Origin: Sphingomonas sp. CCH21-G11
Lineage (GTDB): Bacteria > Pseudomonadota > Alphaproteobacteria > Sphingomonadales > Sphingomonadaceae
Reading direction: 5' to 3'
DNA length: 64,000 nucleotides
Assembly (NCBI RefSeq): GCF_001555965.1
Contig: NZ_LSHX01000036.1
Location: forward strand, 62,001-126,000
Position numbers and translations under genes: made by a program. Below, in pieces: positions 38,346 to 46,871 of the stretch; positions within the stretch are counted from its first letter, which is position 1, and every line of letters begins with the position of its first letter. The notes under the pieces were generated by a model. It had not been told where the DNA came from and made no database searches. It saw only the letters and a program-made list of their open reading frames with translations.

Positions 38346-39377
38346 ATGTCGAGCGCTTATCGCGATCTTTCTGAGCCTGAGTGGACCCCGAAGCTTGCCA
38401 CCGTTCTTGAGCGAGCGGCAGCGGCGATTGCGCGCCTTGATGCCCGTATTTCCGTCAGTCCCGTCGCAACGCCGTGGCAGCAACGTGCGGTGTGGACAGG
38501 CTATACCACGGCACTTCAAGCGCAAGGCGCCGAAATCGACGAAATCGATATTTTTGGGCGGGAATGTGCCGTCACATTGCCCGGACGGCCTAGGATGCCG
38601 AGCCATCTTGATGATCACCACGCGCTGCGCAATTGGCAGACGCGCCTGGCCTCCCGGAAACCTCACCACTGGCGGGACGAACTCCCCATCTCGACCGAGG
38701 TCGCTGCGGACTGGGCTGAGCGTCCAGCCTTGTTGCGGGCGCTCGAGATCGTCGCCCGGCATGCACGGGCCGACAGTACGATCACGCCATGGCTAACGGT
38801 ACCTTGGCTCCTGAAATCGATGAACATCACGCACGCCACCCTCCCATGCCTCACGATCGGCGACAAAGCCTTGCGGCGCGCTCCGCGCGACGCGCAGACG
38901 ATCATCGTTCGCAATCTTCGAGCATTCGCAGATCGTGCGGAGGAAGGCCTCGTTCGACTGCAGGCGCTTGAGGACAACAGATTGCGGGCGGCCGACGCCA
39001 TCCGTGATGCTCACCGTCCGGGGAAGCTAGCGACGCTTCTGAGCCTCATGCAGTTCGTGCCGGTGGCGAGTCCGCGCTTGGTCGCATTGACGTTGGACCT
39101 GACGATTTCTGGTGCCGGAAAACTGCTGGCCCGAGCCGCAGACCTTGATCTGGTTGTAGAGGTGAGCGGTCGACAGGCATGGCGCACCTATGTCGCGCGG
39201 GATCTCGCTTTGTCGTTTGGCTTCGTGCAGCGGTCGGTGGGACGCCCGCTTGCTCCACCAAAATATTCCGCCAATCTCGAACCGGTGCTCCAGGTGTTCG
39301 ATCGCGAGATGGCCGACCTCGACGCAAAGCTGGCGAGCCTTGGACGCGCGGGTCCCGTTCACTTTCCCGGGGCGTAA
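38346..39377 (+). CDS. DUF1612/RHE_PE00001-like plasmid protein
   Basis: A 343-residue soluble protein, mostly helical, with a C-terminal segment that looks like a DNA-binding HTH region (LVALTLDLTISGAGKLLARA ... QAWRTYVARDLALSFGFV). The overall pattern resembles RHE_PE00001-family proteins of rhizobial plasmids, sometimes annotated as HTH/DUF1612. It is convergent with parB (26-nt gap). The assignment is tentative and no activity is known; position beside rep/par genes suggests plasmid maintenance. Confidence 0.55.
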   Translation: MSSAYRDLSEPEWTPKLATVLERAAAAIARLDARISVSPVATPWQQRAVWTGYTTALQAQGAEIDEIDIFGRECAVTLPGRPRMPSHLDDHHALRNWQTRLASRKPHHWRDELPISTEVAADWAERPALLRALEIVARHARADSTITPWLTVPWLLKSMNITHATLPCLTIGDKALRRAPRDAQTIIVRNLRAFADRAEEGLVRLQALEDNRLRAADAIRDAHRPGKLATLLSLMQFVPVASPRLVALTLDLTISGAGKLLARAADLDLVVEVSGRQAWRTYVARDLALSFGFVQRSVGRPLAPPKYSANLEPVLQVFDREMADLDAKLASLGRAGPVHFPGA

Positions 39378-39402
39378 TTTCCTATGATCTGCCAGCCAGT
39401 GC

Positions 39403-40413
39403 TCACGCCCAGTGTGCGTCTAGCACCTCTCGAATCGCCTTCTCGGCATCCTCGCGTGAAGCACCGCCTTTGGTGAGCAGCGTCAATCGGACTCCCTTGC
39501 GATCTGCTCCTTCGATGCGCAGCACCGCTTTACCGGCCGCGCTCGAGACGGTCTGCGCCATTCCTGACTTCTTGGGGGATCCTGACCTTCTGGGGGGGTC
39601 ACCAGCGGCGGTGAGCGCTCGAATGACATCAAGGATCGGCATCGCCTTGCCCGCATCGGCTTGTGCCTTTCCAAGCGAAGCGGCTTCTTTGAAAACCCTC
39701 GCTCGCTTGTCCTCCGGCTTGAGGAGCGGTTTGAGAGCGATCACGTTGCGAATGCTAAGGTCCTGCGGTTCTGGGAACGCGGCCATAAGTTCGGCCGGCA
39801 GACGCGCCAGATCGAGATAGCGCGTCAGCCAGCTTTCGCTCACATTGATACGCTCAGCCATCGTCTTCTGACGACCGTCATAATAGGCACCGAGCGCCCG
39901 GAGGTAGTCTCGGGCGCGTTCCAGATCCGTGAGATCATCACGTGCCCTGTTCTCGATATCTGCGAGTCTGAAAGCCTCCTCGTCACCGATTTCCCGGATA
40001 TCGACCAGGAACTTGAAGTCGGGGTAGTTGTGTGTGCGCAGCCAACTGATCGTCCAATGGCGTCGGGCCCCACAGATCACCTCAAAATCGATGTTCGGAT
40101 CGCCAGCCACCCGGCGTACGATCGCCGGTATTTCCTGCCGCCCCTGCGCCTTGATGCTTTCGATCAGATCGCCACAACGCTCTTCATTTAGCAGCGCATA
40201 CTCGCGATTGTGGCCCGTCCACATCCTGCATCGCGCAGGATCGACCAGCTCGTGCGTGCGAGTAACGACGGCGCCAGATGCAAGTTCGGCAATCCGATTG
40301 CTTCGACCTGTCAGCACGTTTGCAGCAATACCGCTCCGCCGCGGCGCGGCCTCGGTCGTAAGGTCGATCCCAGCGGCCAAATCAGCCGCGAAGCCACTGT
40401 TTTTTCCGCTCAT
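39403..40413 (-). CDS. parB: Plasmid partition protein ParB/RepB-like
   Basis: A 336-residue ParB. The N-terminal ParB/Srx nucleotide-binding domain has the ARRHWTISWLR form of the arginine motif (EVICGARRHWTISW). A central HTH (KTMAERINVSESWLTRYLDL) follows, then a C-terminal dimer region. It binds centromere (parS) sites; an 18-bp palindrome lies 21 nt upstream of its start. It is the last gene of repA-parA-parB, all on the minus strand. Confidence 0.92.
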   Translation of the reverse strand: MSGKNSGFAADLAAGIDLTTEAAPRRSGIAANVLTGRSNRIAELASGAVVTRTHELVDPARCRMWTGHNREYALLNEERCGDLIESIKAQGRQEIPAIVRRVAGDPNIDFEVICGARRHWTISWLRTHNYPDFKFLVDIREIGDEEAFRLADIENRARDDLTDLERARDYLRALGAYYDGRQKTMAERINVSESWLTRYLDLARLPAELMAAFPEPQDLSIRNVIALKPLLKPEDKRARVFKEAASLGKAQADAGKAMPILDVIRALTAAGDPPRRSGSPKKSGMAQTVSSAAGKAVLRIEGADRKGVRLTLLTKGGASREDAEKAIREVLDAHWA

Positions 40414-40433
40414 GCGGCCCTCCTCTTACCCAG

Positions 40434-40451
40434 AATTGCACGCGTGCAATT
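40434..40451. other. Putative parS centromere site, copy 1
   Basis: AATTGCACGCGTGCAATT is a perfect 18-bp palindrome in the parA-parB gap. An identical core, extended to 20 bp, occurs at 41806-41825. The location next to parB and the exact duplication suggest ParB-binding sites. Confidence 0.65.
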
Positions 40452-40459
40452 TCGCGGGT

Positions 40460-41662
40460 TCACGCCAATGCCTCTTGGCGCAACCGTGCCCGATGACTCG
40501 GCCACATCGACCGGACGTCGACCTCGATTTCTTGGTTCACCCCGTCGAGATAAGCCAGGCAACGATTGCGGACCTGCGAACTCGTGGCAGGCCCATCGAG
40601 TTCATAGACCGTCATCAATCGAGCCGTGGCGTTGTCGATCTCTGCTGAATCCTTCAGCGGCGTACGGATCATCGCATGACCGAACAACGTCCTCATCAGA
40701 TTGAGCAATTCCTTCTGCATCGACTTGTTTTCGTCGACCTTCGAGGCGACGAACCGCAGGAATTGCAAGTCCGGCGCGAGGCCTCGCTCGGCCAATTGCT
40801 CGATTGTTTCATCAAGCATCGAGAGGAACGCGGCGGTTGACGAGAAGTCCATCACGGTCGGCGGAACCGGCACTATCAGCGCGTTAGCGGCGCGCAGGAC
40901 GGAAAGTGAGATTGCCCCCAGCGCGGGTGGCGGATCCATGACGATGACATCAAATCGGTCCGAGATGCTGTTGATCCCCTGACGCAGGCGATCGAGCAAA
41001 GCGCCACTGCCCCGCGCCATGCGCGCCGCGAGTTCATACTCCGACTGAAAGAGCCGCAAGTTGGCCGGGATGAGTTCCAGGCCATCGAAATGGGTTTTGC
41101 GCAGAGCGTAATCGAGGGAGGTCCGCTCTTCCTCCCGCAGATAAGGATAGAGCGTATCGTCCTCGGTGAGATCAAGGTCTGGGACGTAGCCGAACAACGT
41201 GGTCGCAGATGCCTGGCTATCGCAGTCGATAAGCGCCACGCGGTAGCCGCGAATGGCGAGGTACTGGGCGAGGTGAACTGCCACCGTCGATTTGCCAACG
41301 CCGCCCTTGAAGTTCTGAACCGCAACGACACAGCACGGATCGTCGGCACTCCGGTAGGGGCGTGTCCCGAACACACCGCGCATGTCGTTGATTTGCGCAA
41401 GCGTGTAACGCTCACGCCGGTTGTTATCCCCTCGGACAGGTTCCGGAAGTCGGCCGTCCTTTTCCGCGTCCCGAATCGCTGCAGCGGTTCGGCCCACGAG
41501 TTCGGCCGCCTTGCTGATCGTAAACGTAGGCTCGCGCCGGTCGTCCGCTCTGGCGCTTCGGGCGGAATCGCGGAGCTTTTCCAAGACGGAGGACGTACGA
41601 GCGGCCAACGTCGCTACCGACACCAGATCCTGTGTGCCCTCTATATCCAGTGCCGTTGACAT
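40460..41662 (-). CDS. parA: Plasmid partition ATPase ParA
   Basis: A 400-residue type Ia ParA. An N-terminal HTH domain (FTISKAAELVGRTAAAIRDA) precedes the deviant Walker A VQNFKGGVGKSTVAVHLAQ (about 119-137), the A' motif VALIDCDSQASATTLFG and Walker B region DVIVMDPPPALGAISL. The HTH extension marks a self-regulating ParA that represses its own promoter. It is followed by parB and preceded by repA in one direction. A TTGACA -35-like hexamer lies at 41712-41717 (minus) but no convincing -10 was found. Confidence 0.93.
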   Translation of the reverse strand: MSTALDIEGTQDLVSVATLAARTSSVLEKLRDSARSARADDRREPTFTISKAAELVGRTAAAIRDAEKDGRLPEPVRGDNNRRERYTLAQINDMRGVFGTRPYRSADDPCCVVAVQNFKGGVGKSTVAVHLAQYLAIRGYRVALIDCDSQASATTLFGYVPDLDLTEDDTLYPYLREEERTSLDYALRKTHFDGLELIPANLRLFQSEYELAARMARGSGALLDRLRQGINSISDRFDVIVMDPPPALGAISLSVLRAANALIVPVPPTVMDFSSTAAFLSMLDETIEQLAERGLAPDLQFLRFVASKVDENKSMQKELLNLMRTLFGHAMIRTPLKDSAEIDNATARLMTVYELDGPATSSQVRNRCLAYLDGVNQEIEVDVRSMWPSHRARLRQEALA

Positions 41663-41737
41663 ACACCCGCCTTTTGAAATTTGGGGTAAGGTGCACTCAC
41701 TTGCGCTTTTTTGTCAAGAAACTCGATAATTTCGAAA

Positions 41738-41767
41738 GTGCGTAGGACGTTCAGACGTCCTACGCAC
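41738..41767. terminator. Strong hairpin between repA and parA
   Basis: GTGCGTAGGACGT-TCAG-ACGTCCTACGCAC has perfect 13-bp arms and a 4-nt loop, 59 bp beyond the repA stop. No T-tract follows in the repA direction, so it may be an attenuator or a protein-binding dyad rather than a classical terminator. Confidence 0.5.
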
Positions 41768-41805
41768 GTTCCAATGGCCTAACCTGACTCGGTGGGGGGA
41801 TCGGC

Positions 41806-41825
41806 AAATTGCACGCGTGCAATTT
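41806..41825. other. Putative parS centromere site, copy 2
   Basis: AAATTGCACGCGTGCAATTT is a perfect 20-bp palindrome that abuts the repA stop codon (41826-41828). Its inner 18 bp equal the copy at 40434-40451. Confidence 0.65.
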
Positions 41826-42977
41826 CTACTGCGCGCGACCCCGACGAGTTACCCAACCTTCACAGAACCCCGTCCAAGCCGATATGAGTTTTGGACCACG
41901 AAGCTTCTCCAAGCGGTTGCCCATCTGCGACCTGAAGCCATCGGCAATCAGATCGATATCCCAGCCCCCGCCGCTGCGGCGCCCGATCGCCGCCAGCTCT
42001 TCAGCGCCGAACCGTATCGTGCCACTTGGAAACGTTTCACCATTTGTCTTCGCGGCTGTCCCTGACTTCGCTGCCGGCAATGCGGGGGCCACCAGGCTTA
42101 CCGACTCAACGGACCCATCCCGCCGTTGTTTGCGGCCTCCCGAATGCCGCTCAAGTTCGTCGACCGTCGCAATCAATTCAGGAGCATCCTTCGGCTCGAA
42201 TCGAAACTCAATCTCGGCGACCGTTCTGCCCTGGCGAACCTCTCGCCACTCGACGCGAAAATGCGCAAGTTGATCGATCTCAGCCTTAGCCTTTTCCAGA
42301 ACCTTCCGACGCAGCTGGGCAAAATCGGTGTAAACTTCTGGAGGCACTCCCAACGCAGCGCGCAGAGCGGTCATGTCGCCACGCCAAGTCGCTTGTCGTC
42401 TATGCAGACGCAGAGCGCCGAGCTCATACAGCCGCAATGCGTAGTTCGATCGAAAACCGAGAACAGCTTGCCGGTTAAGAACAGCATAGGTCTCTGAAGC
42501 CTGGATCAGCTTGCGGGCGTCGGGCGTAAATTCCCATTCGATCCATCCGGCCTCCCCTCCGTCCTCCTCGGTTTCCTCACGCGATCGGGAGATTAGCGAG
42601 AACAACGTGGTCGCTTTCTTGCCTCGCCAGGACTTGTCATCGATTGCGAAGAGCGTTCGATGAAGCTCCTGCAGCATATCCGTTATCCGCTCGTTACCCT
42701 TATGACCGCGGCGGATATCCGCTTTCCGCATCCGGTGAGGCTTGTCTTCCCAGGCATCTCCGCCGGCAGCAAGGATCATAAGAGCAAGTAGTCGAGACGC
42801 CGTGAGGCTAAGCGACTCACCTTTGACGAATTTGACTTCGATGATGCTGCCGGGTTTGGCGAACTCGTCGCCGCCTTTAGCGCGCAGGGCTGCTGCCACT
42901 CGCATTGCGCGGCCAGGCGAAACCGCCTCGGCCTCACCCTCGACTGCAACAACACTATCGCTATTATCGGCGTCCAT
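41826..42977 (-). CDS. repA: Plasmid replication initiator RepA (Rep_3, twin winged-helix)
   Basis: A 383-residue initiator of the Rep_3 type. WH1 covers about 45-150 (SLTASRLLALMILAAGGDAW, HRMRKADIRRGHKGNERITD) and WH2 about 165-285 (LGFRSNYALRLYELGALRLH, ALGVPPEVYTDFAQLRRKVL). Such proteins bind iterons as monomers and their own promoter as dimers. Both kinds of site are present just upstream (43021-43339). The tail after 290 is a linker and a conserved C-terminal part. It heads the repA-parA-parB block. Confidence 0.88.
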   Translation of the reverse strand: MDADNSDSVVAVEGEAEAVSPGRAMRVAAALRAKGGDEFAKPGSIIEVKFVKGESLSLTASRLLALMILAAGGDAWEDKPHRMRKADIRRGHKGNERITDMLQELHRTLFAIDDKSWRGKKATTLFSLISRSREETEEDGGEAGWIEWEFTPDARKLIQASETYAVLNRQAVLGFRSNYALRLYELGALRLHRRQATWRGDMTALRAALGVPPEVYTDFAQLRRKVLEKAKAEIDQLAHFRVEWREVRQGRTVAEIEFRFEPKDAPELIATVDELERHSGGRKQRRDGSVESVSLVAPALPAAKSGTAAKTNGETFPSGTIRFGAEELAAIGRRSGGGWDIDLIADGFRSQMGNRLEKLRGPKLISAWTGFCEGWVTRRGRAQ

Positions 42978-43020
42978 GCGATATTACGATCAGAATTAGG
43001 GTACGGAGAGTGAGTTGCTG

Positions 43021-43054
43021 CCTGACCTGACCTCTTGCGTCAAGTCAGGTCAGG
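43021..43054. promoter_or_regulatory. Inverted half-iteron operator upstream of repA
   Basis: CCTGACCTGAC (43021-43031) and GTCAGGTCAGG (43044-43054) are perfect 11-bp inverted arms separated by 12 bp, starting 44 bp before the repA start. Each arm contains the GGTCAGG core of the neighbouring iterons. Iteron plasmids use such inverted half-sites as the binding site of Rep dimers for autorepression. Confidence 0.75.
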
Positions 43055-43073
43055 GAACCCAGTCTCTCTACCT

Positions 43074-43089
43074 CCCCCAATCGGTCAGG
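43074..43089 (+). repeat. Isolated iteron copy
   Basis: CCCCCAATCGGTCAGG, identical to the first unit of the array at 43238. It lies between the repA operator and the main array. Confidence 0.75.
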
Positions 43090-43237
43090 ATGAAATGGGC
43101 AGCCGATATCGGAAAACTCCTCTGATTCCGCCGAGTCGCGCGGTCTGGTTTCCAACCCTCGATTATGGCCGAGTTTCGGTCGTTTTCTCTTCGCCATTCA
43201 CGCTGGAGGGTGCTGAATGATGAAGGGACTGCTTGCT

Positions 43238-43339
43238 CCCCCAATCGGTCAGGTTAGTCCCCGGATGGTCAGGAATGATCCCCCGATTGGACAGGTAAAA
43301 GCCCCCAAGCGGTCAGCCAAACTCCCCCACGCAGTCAGC
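43238..43339 (+). repeat. Iteron array: probable replication origin (oriV)
   Basis: Five directly repeated 16-bp units start at 43238, 43258, 43280, 43302 and 43324, at 20-22 bp spacing (about two helical turns). The consensus is CCCCC(A/G)A-x-(C/T)GGTCAG(G/C); the outer units are more degenerate. An AT-rich stretch (about 43355-43450) follows and could be the unwinding element. The 43340-43646 interval has no gene. Together with RepA this defines the origin. Confidence 0.8.
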
Positions 43340-43646
43340 TAGTTCGGCCTACCCAGTTGTTTTATCGTCATAATTTCGGTCCGAATTAGAATCTTTTGAA
43401 TCATGAATCCTTCCGCTGCGAGCAGCGGCGTTGTTTTAAAGAGATTTTAAAAGGGTAAGGGCCGAGTCGCGAGCCTCAAGCAGAGCGGCGCTATGATCCG
43501 CGTCCCCCTGTCCGGGGGGATACCTCCAGGTCAGCTTATCACGGTAGCATGACGATCTCGATCCTCGGCATGTGCGCCGCGAGACGAGATGCTCTGCGCA
43601 CCGACAGCAGCTCGTTGTTGCTTGGCAGACGCAGCGAGGAGGTCGC

Positions 43647-43967
43647 ATGATCAATTTTGCCAAGTTTGAGATCATCGGACGGATTGGTGAGATCGACGCC
43701 AAGCCGAAGGTCACGAACGTATCTGTTTGCGCGAACTATCGTCGGCGTGGCGAAGGAGATCAGTGGATCGAGGAGAGCTACTGGAACCGCGTCGTCATTT
43801 TCAGCGACGGCCAGCGGAAGTATATCGATGATAAGGCCCAGGTGGGCGATCTCGTTCGGATCGCTGGACGGCTGCGCGATAGCTCTTACGAGCGCGACGG
43901 CACCACACATTACACAACAGACCGGATCGTCGAGGAGTTCGGCGTGCTCGCTACAAAGGCAGCGTAG
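43647..43967 (+). CDS. ssb: Single-stranded DNA-binding protein (OB fold), plasmid copy 1
   Basis: A 106-residue OB-fold protein (INFAKFEIIGRIGEIDAKPK, SYWNRVVIFSDGQRKYIDDK, VGDLVRIAGRLRDSSYERDG). It lacks the acidic DDIPF tail of housekeeping SSB, so it may bind DNA without recruiting the usual partners. The ATG at 43647 follows GAGGAGG (43635-43641). It is divergent from repA across the origin, as if replication-linked. Confidence 0.82.
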   Translation: MINFAKFEIIGRIGEIDAKPKVTNVSVCANYRRRGEGDQWIEESYWNRVVIFSDGQRKYIDDKAQVGDLVRIAGRLRDSSYERDGTTHYTTDRIVEEFGVLATKAA

Positions 43968-44050
43968 GCCCGTGCCCTGTTCCGCCGATCGGGCAAGAGG
44001 AAAGGGGGCGGGCGCGGAGCGAACCTTGGCTTCCAATAGGAGTTTCGCCC

Positions 44051-44950
44051 ATGCCGGCCACCATCGACGCAGCGGTCCGCGCCAAACAAATTGTTGAGAG
44101 TTTGGGCGGGCGTTGGTCCGGAACGCGCGGAGAGTGCCGTTGCCCTGCCCATGACGATCGCTCGCCGAGTCTATCGGTCCGGCTCGGGACCAAGGCCATC
44201 CTGTTCAAATGTTTTGCAGGCTGCACCGCGTCCGATATCCTCAAGGCTCTGGACCGTCAGGGCCTCCATGATCGGGCCCCCGTTCATGTAGAATTGCGCG
44301 CACCGTTCCGCGATCTGAGCGGACTGGCCAGGACATTGTGGCAGCACAGCATGCCTGTCGAAGGCACGCCAGCCGAGGCGTATCTTCAAGCACGCAGGAT
44401 ATACACATCATCCCCAGAACTGCGCTTCAACCCGCAGACGATCATCGGCAAGGGAAAGGATCGGCGCAGCCTTCCGGCGCTGATCGCGGCCGTAAGAAAT
44501 GATCTCGGCCTCGTTGCCGTGCACCGCACATTCCTCGACCCAGCTGACATTCTGCGACGCCCCTTCCGCAAGCCCAAGCTGGCTTTGGGTCTTCTGGGTT
44601 CGGGCAGCGTACGGTTTGGGGAGCCCGACGACATACTGGGTATCGCCGAGGGCATCGAAGATGCCCTGTCTGCCTCCGACTGGTTTCAATTGCCCGTCTG
44701 GGCCGTGCTTGGTGCCGAGCGCTACGCTCATGTCGGGATTCCATCCCATGTGAGGCGTGTGATCGTTTTTGGTCAGAGAAACAAAGCGGCGAAGATTTGC
44801 CTGGAGCGGGCGCGCGAGCACCTCGCCGCTAATGGGCGGGTCGTGGAGGAATGGCTCCCGTCCGAGCATGATGACTGGAATGACGCACTTCGCGATCGAT
44901 CTGCTCGCAATGCTCTCCCTCGGGCCGAGATTCACCTACATTCCCACTGA
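44051..44950 (+). CDS. Toprim-domain primase-like protein
   Basis: A 299-residue protein with a CHC2-type zinc ribbon (C31, H34, C54, C58 in CPAHDD ... FKCFAGC). A linker with LWQHSMPVEGTPAEAYLQAR comes next, then a Toprim domain (DDILGIAEGIEDALSASDWF ... VRRVIVFGQRNKAAKICLER). Such plasmid proteins resemble the primase half of phage primase-helicases. It lies 83 nt after ssb and may prime lagging-strand or transferred-strand synthesis. A helicase domain is absent. Confidence 0.8.
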   Translation: MPATIDAAVRAKQIVESLGGRWSGTRGECRCPAHDDRSPSLSVRLGTKAILFKCFAGCTASDILKALDRQGLHDRAPVHVELRAPFRDLSGLARTLWQHSMPVEGTPAEAYLQARRIYTSSPELRFNPQTIIGKGKDRRSLPALIAAVRNDLGLVAVHRTFLDPADILRRPFRKPKLALGLLGSGSVRFGEPDDILGIAEGIEDALSASDWFQLPVWAVLGAERYAHVGIPSHVRRVIVFGQRNKAAKICLERAREHLAANGRVVEEWLPSEHDDWNDALRDRSARNALPRAEIHLHSH

Positions 44951-45019
44951 AGAGAGGGGAGGAGGCCTCCGGCTTGTTGATCCGGTGATGAGCACCGGGC
45001 GACAAGAAGGAGACCCTCG

Positions 45020-45226
45020 ATGCGCACCTCAGCCGCAGCTCTCGAACTCGATTTCACTGAACCCTCGATTACCGCCGCCAAGGCGGTTGCCGACACCCTC
45101 GCCAGGAATGGATCGCTCCAGCGGGACACGCTGCTGTGGGTCATGGAACAGGCCTATGGCGGTTCCTCGGCCGATGGTCGCTGGTCGCTTCGCGACGCTT
45201 ACGACATGCTCGAACTCGCCCAGGTC
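45020..45226 (+). pseudogene. N-terminal fragment of a large plasmid methylase/helicase (strawberry-notch type, tentative)
   Basis: About 69 residues (MRTSAAALELDFTEPSITAA, VADTLARNGSLQRDTLLWVM, SADGRWSLRDAYDMLELAQV) look like the start of the very large (~1400-residue) methylase/helicase-like proteins of alphaproteobacterial plasmids. A good AAGGAGA (45006-45012) precedes the ATG. At about 45226 the sequence switches to an inverted virB2 fragment and the frame continues by chance to 45577. The family is from memory of the N-terminus only. Confidence 0.55.
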
Positions 45227-45361
45227 AGCCGCCTGAGCATAGGCCGGATCGGTCAGCAGCAACGACACTGCCAAGACGGTGACGGCCAGCGCCAGATATT
45301 GTGTGAACGTGCGTCGGCGCGGAGTGAGCCAAACGGCGGAGGTTGTCGCAAAAGCGGTCAT
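45224..45361 (-). pseudogene. VirB2-like pilin fragment (5' end only)
   Basis: From 45361 about 46 residues read MTAFATTSAVWLTPRRRTFT, then a long signal helix ending in LLLTDPAYAQAAD, as in VirB2/TrbC pilins. The mature pilin is missing: the sequence runs into the methylase-like fragment. The ATG overlaps the virB1 fragment stop, the normal virB1-virB2 order of a P-type type IV secretion operon. Confidence 0.65.
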
Positions 45362-45825
45362 TCGGATTGTCCTTTCTGTGAGCTGCTGGATGCACTGCCG
45401 AAGACCATCAATTTGGCCGTTTGCGCATCCGCCGATGTGTCCCAGTCAACCGTGATGGTCGGCGCTGATGCCGCTGGCGCTTGCGTGCCAAGAGCTGGTG
45501 GCGGGGCAGGGGTGGTGGGCATGGCCGGCGCTAGGCCGTGCCGGATTGCCGGGACGACGACAGTCGATGAGGCATAGACGCGGCCGACATAGCCATTGCC
45601 AAAGCCGCGCGAGCGGCTGCCGGTATTGTACATCGACACAGCGGTCGCGATCGCCGCTTCGGTCGTCGGGCTCGAGCGGACGACGCTCAGATAGTTGCCC
45701 GACAACACGCGCGCTGCGGCGGCAAGGTTGCGGCAGGGGTCAAAAGCATCTTCTACCGAAAGCCCGAGCCATTTGAGATTGGCGCTGTTGATCTGCCCCA
45801 ACCCCAGATCAATGTTATACGCCCG
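45358..45825 (-). pseudogene. VirB1-like lytic transglycosylase fragment (3' half)
   Basis: The second half of a VirB1 SLT domain is present (YNIDLGLGQINSANLKWLGL, DAFDPCRNLAAAARVLSGNY, AIATAVSMYNTGSRSRGFGN), followed by the usual Pro/Ala-rich tail. The N-terminal part with the catalytic Glu is missing; upstream of about 45825 the sequence belongs to an unrelated plus-strand fragment. With the virB2 piece it shows that a type IV secretion operon was once adjacent. Confidence 0.72.
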
Positions 45826-45849
45826 CGGCGCTCTGCGCGGGACCGTCCA

Positions 45850-46062
45850 ATGAACCGCCGTACTCTCCTTGCCACCATGATGATCGGAGCCACCTGCATG
45901 TCCGCGAGCAATCTGGGAGCCGCCGTCCCGCAGGAGCGGGACGCCACGGTAACGGTATCGGGTGTCGAGATCGCGTGTCGTTTCACCATGCCGCAAGGCA
46001 CACCGCGCGGGGCCGTTCTGCTCGTACCCGGATCGCTCTACAGCGACGTGGACGGCAACTAG
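45850..46062 (+). pseudogene. Secreted alpha/beta-hydrolase N-terminal fragment
   Basis: A 70-codon frame with a signal peptide (MNRRTLLATMMIGATCMSAS) and the first strand/loop of an alpha/beta-hydrolase (TPRGAVLLVPGSLYSDVDGN). It stops right where a hydrolase would continue; the Ser nucleophile and the rest (over 200 residues) are absent. The stop may be created at a deletion joint. A T-tailed hairpin follows at 46090. Confidence 0.55.
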
Positions 46063-46089
46063 CCCTCTCGACCGCAGTTCGAGGCGACT

Positions 46090-46126
46090 GGGGCGGCACT
46101 CTTCGCGGAGTGTCGCCCCTCTTTTT
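46090..46126 (+). terminator. Rho-independent terminator
   Basis: A GC-rich stem (GGGGCGGCACTC, loop TTCGC, GGAGTGTCGCCCC; one internal mismatch) is followed by CTTTTTG. It lies behind the hydrolase fragment. Confidence 0.7.
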
Positions 46127-46202
46127 GTGACCCCACGCCGCCTCTCCCAGAGGAGAGGATGCTGACGCGGGTTCGCCTCACTCGACATTAGGAGAACATG
46201 CC

Positions 46203-46391
46203 GTGGCCAAGACCACCGACAAACTGTCGCCTGCCGACATCATCACCAACACCATTATCGACAAGCTCGAGTCTGGCGTGCGCCCATGGGTCAAGCCATG
46301 GCGCCCGGGCCTTGGCGGTCGTCCGCTGCGCGCGACCGGCGACCCCTACAAGGGCATCAACTGCTTCTGGCTGTGGCTCTGCGCCGAGGGT
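46203..46391 (+). pseudogene. ArdC-like antirestriction/ssDNA-binding protein, N-terminal fragment
   Basis: A GTG at 46203 with AGGAG (46190-46194) starts a frame whose first ~63 residues match the ArdC-N (DUF1738) domain: TNTIIDKLESGVRPWVKPWR, LRATGDPYKGINCFWLWLCA. After about 46391 the homologous pattern ends and a different gene remnant follows in another frame. The catalytic metalloprotease half is absent. Confidence 0.65.
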
Positions 46392-46599
46392 GCGCCACCC
46401 GCATCTCGCCATCCGCGTCGTCCCGTGGAGCTTTCTCCCCGACAGCGAAATATCGTTCAACCGCTGCCGTGACGGGCAAGACGCGGGGAAGCCTCACCAC
46501 GCGCCGATTGCCGAGTTGCTGGACGCGGACGCGTTCCAGCGTCGGCTCACCGCCACCATCGGCGACCTGGGCGCTCCGCGCCTCGCCGTCGCCGCCTAA
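46392..46599 (+). pseudogene. C-terminal remnant of an unidentified gene
   Basis: In the frame ending at 46599 about 66 residues have coding character (HPHLAIRVVPWSFLPDSEIS ... HHAPIAELLDADAFQRRLTA). They read out of frame with the ArdC-like start before it, so this looks like the tail of a second gene fused at the joint near 46391. Family not recognised. Confidence 0.4.
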
Positions 46600-46624
46600 T
46601 CCTCACAGACACAGGAAGCTCGTC

Positions 46625-46871
46625 ATGGGATGGCTCTTCATGCGCGATCTGGGCGGTTATGCCACCCCGCGCTCTTATCTCGACAATCAATTCACCTATG
46701 CTCGCGACGATCACCGTCTCACGGTCCTCGCGTCGTCGATGGTCGGTTCGACCTATTACGCCGCGTGCGAGCGGATCGAGTCCAGCGGCGCCCGCACCGT
46801 CTTCGCTGTGGTCTGTCTGACGAGGCAAAGTACCGGCGCACGCGATGGCTGCACGTTCGGCTACAAGGATA
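46625..46871 (+). pseudogene. DUF6927-like protein interrupted by a group II intron
   Basis: The 82 residues from the ATG at 46625 (GWLFMRDLGGYATPRSYLDN, FAVVCLTRQSTGARDGCTFG) match the start of small plasmid proteins I associate with DUF6927. After YKD the frame enters the intron 5' end GTGCGCC at 46872 and stops at 46891. The 3' exon is missing. The family name is tentative. Confidence 0.5.

Noticed and set aside
43074..43339. Possible CRISPR array
   Set aside because: The units are 16 bp with only 4-6 bp between them and drift in sequence; they are iterons beside repA. No Cas gene and no other CRISPR-like array was seen in the window.
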